DNA of 64,000 bases from Ulva prolifera (taxonomy: Eukaryota > Chlorophyta > Ulvophyceae > Ulvales > Ulvaceae): positions 7,603,361 through 7,667,360 of the forward strand of contig CM041200.1 in NCBI GenBank assembly GCA_023078555.1, read 5' to 3'. Positions 12,395 to 21,950 of the stretch are shown here, one piece after another (within the stretch, counting starts at the first letter, position 1; every line of letters begins with the position of its first letter). The notes below the pieces were generated by a model. That model saw only the letters and a program-made list of their open reading frames with translations, did not search any database and was not told where the DNA came from. Both the position numbers and the translations under genes were made by a program.

Positions 12395-13043
12395 ACATCT
12401 TGAGGTGTACTAGAATCCAGCGATGACAAGGGATCTGTTTCCTATGGAATACGTACATATGAAAGCAGCCTGCTGTAGGTGCTGTCCAACATCTCGCTGC
12501 GACTCGCAGACATACATGACGCCGGCTACGTGCACCGGGACCTCAAGCCTGCCAACATCATGTGGCTGCCGCGGCAGAACCGGTCATAGACTTTGGCTGC
12601 ATGGCCCGTGTCGGCGCGGACGCGCCCCTGAGCTTCATGCTCGCGTACGCCGCCCCGGAGGTTGCTGCGGCTCTGCAGCAGAGGCGGCGCACCATAGCGT
12701 CAACTCCGGCATTGGACGCGTGGTCGATGGGAGTCATTGCGTACGAACTACTTACCGGCGCCCCTGCGCATGCGTTCGACCTCATTGCTGGCGGTGCTGC
12801 CCAGGTGTGCTGGCCTCTCTTGTGTCTAGATCTATACATGGACGCACATAGCAGTGTTGGATCGCTTTGCAGCATTTCCGGGGCTGCCATCCAGAAATTA
12901 TACCTATATATTCGGCATTGTTCTATGTAGTTTGGCCCGATGACCCAACACTGGCACATAGTAGTCGTATATCTCACTAGAAATTGCTGCTTGTTGCACG
13001 TGTACTCAGCAGTTTTGCCGCTCAGTGCCTATACAGTGGTGAC

Positions 13044-13605
13044 GGTGGTTGCTGCTCGCCCGCGCGGCCTCGTCTGCTTTGTGGCGGTGGCGGCAGCTGC
13101 CTTCAGTTGCTGTGCCGTTCGCCGGAATGGCCGGCCTTGCGCTCGGCATACCGCGACGTTGGCACCGACGTAGCCATGCGTCGACGTATGGCCCGCCTTC
13201 GGAGCACGGCAGGGGGGGTGCGGGGAGGTAGGGCAAGGGTTTGGGATAGGGGGTGTGGCTGTACAGGTGAGCGGGGAGGGGTAGGGGTGGGGGGCTGCTG
13301 ATTGACGGGGTGGGGTTTGCTGGGACCTCCTCGGGGTTGTCTCTGTATTTTTGGCTTTGCGCCCTGTGCTGCATGTATACATGCCTTCGGGAGTCCGGGG
13401 CCGGGCTGTGGGGCGGGGTGCGTGTGGGGGTGGGCGCGCGAGTGTGATTGTGGGTATGGGGGCCTGTGTGTGTCTGGCTGCGGCCAGGGCGGGTGCTGTC
13501 GTGTGCGGTTGCATGGGGTGTGCTGCGTGTTGATGGTTGTGTGGGTGTGGTGCCCCTGTTTGTGACCTGCTGTGCTACCTGCCTAGCTGGTTTTTTCCGT
13601 GTATC
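13044..13605 (+). mobile_element. LINE family A tail, 562 bp, diverged
   Basis: GTG-rich 3' UTR sequence ends near 13605 in a degenerate terminus (GTGCTACCTGCC...CCGTGTATC). Flanks ACAGTGGTGAC (13033-13043) and ACGGTGGTGAC (13606-13616) form an 11-bp duplication with one mismatch. It lies in the F-G intron of RK1. Confidence 0.65.
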
Positions 13606-14160
13606 ACGGTGGTGACATCCAGCGTGGTGATCACCTCAATATCTGGTGAGAGTATGCCGTACTAAGCACAGATCGGCTTCACACTGCCACCTGGACTGAA
13701 TGCCATGATCCTTTATTCAAGTTCACTCACCCACACACAGCAATGCATGCGCAAAGGCGCAAAGCTGTAGCTGCACATCCCGGGGGTTTGCTTTCGTTGA
13801 GCAATACAGCTCAGAGGCGCCCTGCGTCTGAACTTGGAGCCTGCTGTTCGTCTGACCTCGGTTCATCAGGACTTTCTGTGACTTTGCACACACTGTGCAG
13901 GTGATGGAGATGCTGGTGGGGCAACAGCCACTGCCGTGGGCGGAGGGCCTCAGCACGCACGCATGGCGCAAGCTCAGGGCACTGCGGCGGCCGGTGCTGC
14001 AGCTGCTGCAGCGCGACCCCGCCTGCCGCGGCTCGCCACGCTCCTTCCACGCCGCCTGCACGACCGTTTTCAACAGCCGGACCACCATTGAGTGCTGAAT
14101 GCTAGAAGTGTAGCACATCCCTCCCGCAACAGCACTTGACACCCCACGCCTGTGATCATC

Positions 14161-14403
14161 ATGATGTCCGAACGCATGGAGCGCAGCTGGAATCTTGTTC
14201 AGGATCGCTGTGGCCCGGGCCGGCGGCAGAGGACGCCATCAGATTTCCAAGATGACGAAGCGTGGGACTGGCTGGGGCGACAGGCGCCAGCCGCACCGAG
14301 CAGCGACCCTGACAGGCTTGACGATCGTGTGGTGTCAGGGCTCCTGTATCATTCCAACAGTAGATCTAGGTCCCTGCCCTCTGTGCTGTGCACTCCGCAA
14401 TGA
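14161..14403 (+). other. Small conserved reading frame downstream of RK1
   Basis: An open frame of about 80 codons starts 63 nt after the RK1 stop. It aligns in protein sequence with a frame at the same place after RK3 (27169-27402): QRTPS, DD, PSSDP, RVVS-LL and a shared end VLCTP plus one residue. The RK5 counterpart has a stop codon inside. It could be a separate small gene, an alternative 3' exon, or untranslated sequence that happens to stay open. Confidence 0.35.
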
Positions 14404-14935
14404 GGGTCCCAGCCACATGCATATGGCAAATGCAAGCCACCCCTGTGCGGTTGTGCCCACCTGCAGCGCTACGGCCACGCTGCGGCGTTCGCGTTGTCCC
14501 CTTCCAAGCTCCACCCCGATCTCTCACACCAGTAATTAATCTATACCTCATTAAGGAGATGCTGTCGAGTGTCGTGCCAGCTGTACCACATGGACGCCAG
14601 GCCCTGCAGCTGCCGACCGCACTCCGTGTTGGAGACAGCACAGGGGCCGGGTACTGCAACATCTCTTCTGGTGTGCCACGTGGGGCGCAGCCAGAAGTGA
14701 TCCTGCAGCTGTGTTGCAGGCCATGACCCGGCGGGCCGCCGCCCATGGCCAGTCTAGATGGCTGTTGAGCGGGGAAACATCTTCGCACAGGACTGTGTGA
14801 GTGGTAGTTTGCACGGAGTTGCCTGTGCACGGGTGTCGGTGCTTGCCGTGAGGGTGCACGCGGTATTCATAGTACGATGCTAATTGCTTGTATGCGGTGT
14901 TTTGTGGCTGTGGTGGCATTCCGTGGCTCTGCTGT

Positions 14936-15275
14936 GCGTTACAAGGACACACCCGGAGTGGCCACGGCACCGAAGTACGCCAAGCACGCCAACGTTGTGA
15001 ACTCCGGCCCCCAATGCATGTCAAGAGATGGTCACCGACGTCGAACCCGAACACGGCGCCCAAATACCAAATGACAGACACTCCCTGAACCCGCACCTGC
15101 GTACAAAAAGGCACACCGTGTCTGTGACCCATATGCATGCACACCCGCGTGCCCGCGCGCTCACCAGCCCTAAACACCCGCAGCCCAAGGCCCTGGCGCA
15201 AAACGACCCCATCACCCGCGCAGCTGCGGCAGCCCAAGCTGGCAGCCCATCTCTGTACGCAACAATCACCAGCTG
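14936..15275 (-). mobile_element. LINE family A tail, old copy
   Basis: The segment starts with a degenerate terminus (GCGTTACAAGGACAC) and later contains a block (ACGACCCCATCACCCGCGCAG) matching the 3' UTR at 3860-3890 and 30540-30560. No target-site duplication was identified; boundaries are approximate. Confidence 0.5.
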
Positions 15276-15277
15276 AG

Positions 15278-15321
15278 CCCCCCCCCCCCCCCCCCCCCCT
15301 CCCCCCCCCCCGCCCCCCCCG
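15278..15321. repeat. Poly-C tract
   Basis: Twenty-two C, a T, then further C runs broken by single G. Length is probably unstable. Confidence 0.85.
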
Positions 15322-17116
15322 CTTCTGGGGCAGCGCTCTTCTGGGGCAGCGCTGCCTGTCCTAGGCGGAGCTTACCACCTCTACATCAACACATGGCGAA
15401 AAAGCATATGATAGATGCTGCACTGCATCTGCTGGTTCTGCAGAGTCCTGCTGGTAGCTTTCTGCCATGCAAGACCTGGCTCGTCCCGCGATCGCCTCCG
15501 GCCCGTGCCCAACGAGGTTACTGCGCCTAGGACAGCTGTCCCCTACACCAAGACTCTCGGATAGCTGCACCGGTCAGGTACCTTTGTGATACGAACCTTA
15601 AGGCTAAAGCTTTGTGTCTATATACATGTTGCACTCTGGTTTAAGAGTGATGCTTGGGCCCCGATTCGGGAAGCACGCAAAGGCCCGGGGCAAGTACGTG
15701 TGAGCAATGCACGAATGCCATGCATTGCTGTTTCACATCAACGCGCTGTTTTCGAGACCGGGTCGACTGCGAAAAGTTGTACGGGGCGCCGCGAGCGCGA
15801 GCTGCCTGCAGCCATGTGCATACCGGAATACTTGCAGGAAAGCATGACATCGGCTTCACAAACTGACTAATTGGTGTAGAACAGGCACTGCAGCCGGCGA
15901 GTGTCCTTTGTGCACACCACCATGAGCTAGCCGGCGAGCTCGCCGGGATCTCATCATGTAGAGTCTACATTGTAGACGGGCAGCTACCATCGTCAATGAC
16001 CCAGCAACCCATCACACTGCAAGACGTCAAGTATCTCAGGTTGTCTCGCCCCCACCTGCGCAGATGCACGCGACGGCTGGTGCATCGATGATACCGTGGC
16101 ACACATCGCGAGTCGATTCGCGACGGGCCCGGTGACGTTGACCGGCTGCTCTTGCAAGTTGACCCATGTTGATCACTTCTTCAGCACTTCTGAAGCCGCC
16201 TGCGATTATTGCTGTATCCGCTTCAGGTTGCTGCGGTAGACGCTGTCTTGTGCGTTGCTGTCTGTCCAGCTGTCTGTCGTTGTTCGACCTTTGGCCCAAG
16301 CTATTTGCAAGGTGCGCATGCCCACGCTACGTTGCAGATCAGGCGTCCACACGCAAGTTTTAAGTGGCTATGAAATCTGTGGAGGCGCTTTTGTGACGTT
16401 GCCGCTGATTCCAAGGGAAGTTGGCCAAACAGTGCATGCCAACGGCATTCGAACGGCTCACCCCGAGCGATTGGCCTCCGTCATGTCCTCGGGAGCTCTC
16501 TAAATTACTCTCACGTTGAATGTGTAATCAGAATCCTGACGTTGCGGCACTGTAAAATTCTCACACAACCAGACCGCTCCGCCGGGAGCGTCACTCGAGG
16601 CACAGACGATTGCTCCACACAGACTGCATAGTCTGAAAGTCGGCACATCATAAGCTGCGACAAAACATTCTGTCATGCAGCTGACCGCTGATTGAGTACT
16701 TCATCGTTAGTGCCACAGTCACAAGCCACAGCATATGTCACCTGCCTCAACCTGTAGGTGAGAAGCAGACACCTCATGTGCGCGAAAGCGCCTTTTAGGG
16801 GCTGTACACGTACATGTGTCGAGTGTTTCAAAATGCAAGTCGGATCCAGACAAACACAACCCAAGATACACTTCCAGATCTGCTCCCTGTTCGCACCTGC
16901 CCACAGCCAGTCTTCTAGCGACACAATGCATTGCCATATGGCGGACCGTCAGCCTGGACCTGGACCGCCGCCTGCTTGCACGCACAATATCCAGTCTGCA
17001 AACATGCCATGCTCCTCAGACCCTCATCAAAACTCAGACTCCTCAGACCCTCATCAAAACTTCACTGCCATCTCCACACTTACATCAGCTCCTGCAGTTG
17101 TTCTTGCTGAAGGTTT
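15322..17116. other. Intergenic region between RK1 and RK2
   Basis: I find no exon of the RK family, no transposase motif and no RNA gene in this stretch. Confidence 0.45.
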
Positions 17117-17385
17117 GTAAAGTAAAGTAAATCTGAATTTACTGAGCCGTATCCTATTGGACATTGACAACTCCGAATTAACGGGACCACATATGCCGAA
17201 GGGGTAAACCACCTGGAAACCCCCCTCAGACGACCGTACGCAACTCACAGGGCCTCCTCCTGTGCTAAGCGAGGTGGTCACGTACGGCCGTTTCGACTCC
17301 CCAAAGCGCACGCAGAATCGAACCCACGACCTCCTGAAACGGAGGGGGTAGCTTTTAATCCGTCCTCAACCCATTGGACCCGTTT
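17117..17385 (-). mobile_element. tRNA-derived SINE-like element (family 1)
   Basis: On the minus strand the element begins near 17385 with a tRNA-like head: TGGGTTGAGGA resembles an A-box and GGTTCGATTC is a good B-box. It ends in a TTTACTTTACTTTAC tail at 17117. Flanks GTTTGTAA and GTTTGTGA may be an 8-bp target-site duplication with one mismatch. It lies just upstream of RK2 exon A. A functional tRNA is unlikely because the acceptor arms do not pair. Confidence 0.6.
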
Positions 17386-17470
17386 GTGATGACGCGGGTG
17401 GACAACCGCATCATTTGTGCAGTGACGCTGCGGGATCCTGATGCCTCTTCTAGAATTTGACCGTGAAGGG

Positions 17471-20400
17471 ATGGCCTCGCCACCATCGGTGACACACCTG
17501 CCAATTGAGCAACCTGAAGCGATGACTGCTCACCCACCTCGTAGCCAGTTGCCGGCCTCAGCCATTGTGCCAGGCCCAACCAGTACTGCTGCTGCGGAGC
17601 AGCAGGGCGCTGGATCCCCCATGGCCACTCCTGGAGTTGCACCACCCGACCATACCCCTGCGGACCCCCCCCTTCAAAATTTCAAGCTCCACCCTGAAAA
17701 CATCACTGCTGTCTCAACTGCTGTTGAGCTGCTGCGTGCTGTGAGTGACGGGGCGCGGGACATTGAGATCCGCGCCCACCTGGACCTCACGCCCCATCTT
17801 GAAGACATCAGATCAAATTTTCATGCACGTGCACAGCCTGAGGATCCTACGCCCGAGCAGCAAGATCACAGACTAATGCAAGTCGACGCGCTGGCGATGC
17901 TCCAGGTGGCTGGCAACACGCGGTCTATACGGGTGAGCCACTTCTGCACTGTGGCTGCAGCTGCTGATGTTGTGCGGCCACGCAAACGTAGTGTTGAATG
18001 GATGGTCGCCCGTGATCAGCATGGTGCAATCACTGCCCATGTAGGCTTTATGCTTGAGGTTTTACAAGGAGTGAGCGCTTGTACCAGTGCGCACGCTATA
18101 CTGGCATGAATGATGTCAGAAAAATCTCCTCCAGCGGCATCACATGGACGGAAATGCCGGCATGCATTTACATCATTGCTGTCATATGCGATCACTAGGC
18201 GAGCAGTACCCTCAAGACACATGGACAGCTAGCACGCGGCATGTGCTTGCCGGATACTGAGGAACTGCAAGAGGTGAGGGCGGCCGAGTCAATGCCCGAG
18301 GCTGATATATCTATATATAGCTCGAGATAGGGCATATATCTATATAGCTTCAACTCGTTCCATGCTACGCCCCAGTTGTGCCGCTTGATATCAATCGGTT
18401 GGGGCCCAGCCCATCCTGACACCGAAGCCGCCACTCCTGCGACAGGCTCAATGCATATGCGGTACAATGTCACATCCCAGCTCTGGGACGGCATACTGCA
18501 TCTTCCACAGACTATGTGTACGTACATCACAAAATTTCCAGCAAAGCTGCTATGCAGGGCAACTGCAGCAACCCGGACGCAGCACAGGCGCTGCAGATGC
18601 CACCGCTGCAGCCGGGGGACGCACCGCTGCTGCCGCTGCGGCCCTTCCAATGCCTCCTCCTCCTGCCAGACACCTTTGTTGCCGTCCAGCTCAACCGCTT
18701 ATGGCTGGACAACCTGTACCTCAGGCCGCATTGGCAGCCTGGTGTCCAGTCACTGCCATATTTGCAACGGACGCCCTCACATGTCGCAGTCGGCAGGCGG
18801 GGGGAGAAATACATGTCAAACAGTGTCGGCGACCCCACGACGACGGAGCTGCACGCCTCTGCGGTCACGTTTCAGGGCCACAGCACGCGCAGCATGCATG
18901 CTGTGCACGCTGCAGGAGTCGGCACCATGGCATCTGTGTTCCTGCGCGGTGTGTCCTTCTACTCGAGACCTGCATTGCCCTCTCAAAACGGAGAAAGAGG
19001 CGGCTCCTTTGACGTTTGCGAGTGAAATATGGGTGTGCATTGGTCGCTGTGAACATGTTGGTGCGATTGCTTCGAGCTCCGCCAGTGTGCACACCAGTGC
19101 GAGGCAAGAGTCACATTGGATGTGGCATGCGTGTTGGCCCGTGCAGACTGCATCTTTGCCGACTGGGGCGGCCGGGCGGCGCCGCTGGCAGTCAACAGAT
19201 TTGCCGGCGCCAGCATCACGGACACTGTGTTCTTCAGCATGCGCCAGCGCGCAGAGCTGGTCGATGTCTCGTTCAATGGCCTCGTGCAGTTTCGCAACGT
19301 CTCCCTCGCCGCCTCTGCCGCTCCGCTTGAGGGCCGTATCGTGGCGACGTCCATGAATGACTATCAGCTCGCAAAGATTCAACGACCAGACGCCTGGCCT
19401 CAGTTTGGTGTGTATTACCCTGATGACGATGACCACTACGATGTGGAGGCGGAGAAGGTTCAGGGTGGGGCAGGCGGTGTGTTCGGCGTGGACCACGTGA
19501 TCCCTGCAGCACTCATGAGCGACTGCCTGTTCCACTGGCCGAACATCGATTCCCCCCTGCCGCAGCCCGGGTGCCCCGTGGCCTCAGTGGAGCAGCGGGC
19601 TGTCGTTGCACGCCGCATGAAGCGTCCGACATGCTCCGGGGTCCTTAAGATTCAAGACTTACTGTACTACCCAGATGATGCATTCGACAGCGACAGCTAT
19701 TCCTTTCTGGGTGATACTTATCCATATCTCAGTCCGCCAGAAGAATACAATCATGATGGTGTTCCTGTAGGAGAGACTGCTTCGTTCGCCTGCGTGGCTC
19801 CAGCTGGAGCCACGCAGGCGAACATCGCAGTCTCTCTGCCTGTGGACGGTTACGAATACAGTCAAGCTCTTGCCCCGGATTATGGCAGTACAATTTATGG
19901 GGTGGAACTGGACATGGCCGTCCGGCTGGACATTCTCACGAGCGAATCCCCCTGGTTCATGGAAGCCCGGCAGGTGCGCCCCCATCCGGTGAGCTTGCGT
20001 TGATTGTCACACTGTTGACAGTGATGCGCTTGCGCAGTCAACAAACGTCTTCTTTGCATCACAAAGTCAGAGCATGCGCGCTGGGGTGTTTGCATTCCTT
20101 TCCCTGCAGCCTCGAACAAGTTCAATACGCGACCTGCCCCTGGCTGCGACCGCACAGCGGCGTCTCATCTGTCTACGGCACAGCCTTGCGGTGGCTTTAG
20201 GTGGTAGGACAGACTCAGTGCAGCCGGGCTGATGCGGCGGGAGGCATCAGGGCAGGCATGCATGCACGCTGGCCTGATCTGCAGAGACTCCTTGACAAAA
20301 TTTTCTTCTTACATATATGAACAAGCATCATTGAGGGTCGACCCCACCAGGAACTGACATCGCGACCAAAAAGATGCAGCCTTTGCGATTGGTTGGTAGC

Positions 20401-21673
20401 GCTGTCTCGGCGTCATTACGTGAGTGTCTTGGAGGGCCATGCATCCGCTTGATTTGTGGGAATTGATGCCTGGGCTGCCGGACGGCGAGCCTTGATGTCG
20501 ATGCTGTACAGTCTTGTTGTTGCGTGCGCGTGGTGTTGCTGTACCCTGTTCCCTTGTGCTGTGCCCTGTTCAGGCTGGTGTGGCGCTTGAGCTCACTGAG
20601 CTCTTGTTCAACAACCCGTGACTTGCCTGTACACGTGGTGGCTGTGTTTGATGAATTTCTCGGCCCAAAAGGACAGAGGCTGACAAAGTTTTCCTTGTGG
20701 CATGTTGCCGCGTCTGCAATGTGTTTGCTTTTGAGTGCTGCATTGGTGTGTCATGCTGGCCATGCGTGCAGCGGGACAGACCCCACAGAGCGCACGCTGA
20801 CGTCAGATGTACAATCTCATGTGCCAACTTCATAAGCTCAGGTCCACCAGCTTAGGCCAAGGGCTTCATGATGCCATGACGAGAACCCACTTGCATCTGG
20901 CAATTGACATCTCACAATGTTTGACACAACCCAGTAATCACAGGGTCAGCGGCTGCAGATTCTTCCGCCCTATCCCCCTCCGCCACCAGGATGGCCCAGC
21001 TTCAGCACCCCAATCACCAGGGACGGCGTGGAGGCCTTGAATCCAGAGCTTGTGCAGCCCATCTCCCACCAGGCAGTACCGGTGTCCACCTTGGCTTCTA
21101 CCAATACTGGCCGTCGCGGCAGCGATGGCAGCAACAGTTTGGCGCCCACCACGACCGCCATCGTGCTGACCGTCGCTTCCATGCTGTGCGCTGCGCTGTG
21201 CGCGTCGCTGATCATATTTGCGCATCGTCGGAAGAAGGCTACAGTACCCGCACCCAAAGCTGCGGTGTGCAGAAGGCGGCCTGCGGCTAGCGCTGAAGGC
21301 CGCGTTGTCAAATCCTGTATTCCGCAATCGGCCATGAACCCCAATTTTGTGTACGTGCTTCCACCGCACCTAGCTCTCGTCATGGGGGGCGGGTCAATCT
21401 TTGACACCGAGTCGCTCCCAGACCGGCCCTGGGGCGGTGCCGGTCCAAAGGTGCCGATCCACTGGACGATCGGCCAGAGACCAAGCGAAGGTGTACATGA
21501 AATCGATTCTCCTGGGCGCGGTGGAAGGTGGAGGGCTGTGAGCGTGCGGACTCGCCATGATGACGGTGGCAGACGCCATGGCGCCGGTGCGTCGGTGCTC
21601 GAGCAACGCCGGGCGATCACTGACGGCTGTGGTGCTGAGTCAGCTTCTGGGGGTTTGCATCTGCGGGCTGCGG
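17471..21673 (+). pseudogene. RK2: receptor ectodomain and membrane helix, truncated before the kinase
   Basis: Exons A 17471-17932, B 18558-18948, C 19147-19973 and D from 20959 are all open and join in the same phases as RK4 (0, 1, 0). The protein has the ENITAVST-IEIRAHLDL start of the predicted beta-helix, the WLDNLYLR and DCIFADWGG-ITDTVF segments, a PPYPPPPP stalk and a membrane helix (about 21150-21220) followed by basic residues. Homology to other RK genes stops abruptly at 21673 inside exon D, where sequence matching the A-B intron of RK5 begins. The frame then runs 43 more codons to a stop at 21804. No kinase exons of this gene remain. If expressed it would make a membrane receptor without a kinase. 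The start is uncertain (ATGs at 17441, 17471 and 17522), and no signal peptide is visible. Confidence 0.7.
19784..19823. repeat. Perfect 40-bp palindrome inside RK2 exon C
   Basis: Arms 19784-19803 and 19804-19823 are exact reverse complements with no spacer (centre CCAG/CTGG). A further outer ACTGC/GCAGT pair follows after three mismatches. The palindrome keeps the reading frame open and is absent from the matching part of RK1, RK3, RK4 and RK5. Confidence 0.85.
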
Positions 21674-21950
21674 GAGGATGGTACGCATGTTTGTGTGTGT
21701 CGCGGGCATGCACCGGTTTGTTGCGCGAGCAGCACAGCTGCACCAACATAGGCCTATGTAGGGAAGGCAGAGGGCAGTCGTTCCGCCAGGCGGCGTCGGT
21801 GTAGAGCGTTCGGAAGATGCGCTGCCAGTGTCGCGCACAATGCAGTCTAGATCCCATGGCCAGTCCTCGGGCTGCCAATCTGGTGGGAGAGGAATGTTCT
21901 GCGAAGCATCAGTTTACACATACATACATACCATGTTCTCTTATGTGCAG

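Larger units (their letters stand above)
6904..14098 (+). pseudogene. RK1: receptor-like kinase pseudogene with beta-helix-like ectodomain
   Basis: All seven exons can be placed: A 6904-7288, B 7659-8076, C 8410-9219, D 9492-10953, E 11349-11731, F 12479-12804, G 13901-14098, mostly with GT-AG borders at the phases seen in RK4. The copy is broken repeatedly. Exon A changes frame between about 7150 and 7235. Exon C has one extra C in a CCCC run (8556-8559). Exon D shifts frame near 9930 and holds a 287-bp SINE-like insertion (10305-10591). Exon F has lost 7 nt just before the DFG motif (about 12581). Kinase remnants remain clear: FAIKFF lysine motif, CIVMERG hinge, HRDLKPAN and AAPE. Family-A LINE tails lie in the E-F and F-G introns. 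Some single-base shifts could be assembly errors, but the SINE and the 7-nt deletion are unlikely to be. The start ATG at 6904 is only the best local choice. Confidence 0.75.

Noticed and set aside
17320-17385. A functional tRNA gene on the minus strand
   Set aside because: The A- and B-box-like parts are present, but acceptor arms do not pair and the sequence continues into a SINE-like body with a T-rich tail.
18296-18360. TATA-rich stretch as a promoter
   Set aside because: It lies in the A-B intron of RK2 and is a simple AT-rich repeat; there is no sign of a start nearby.
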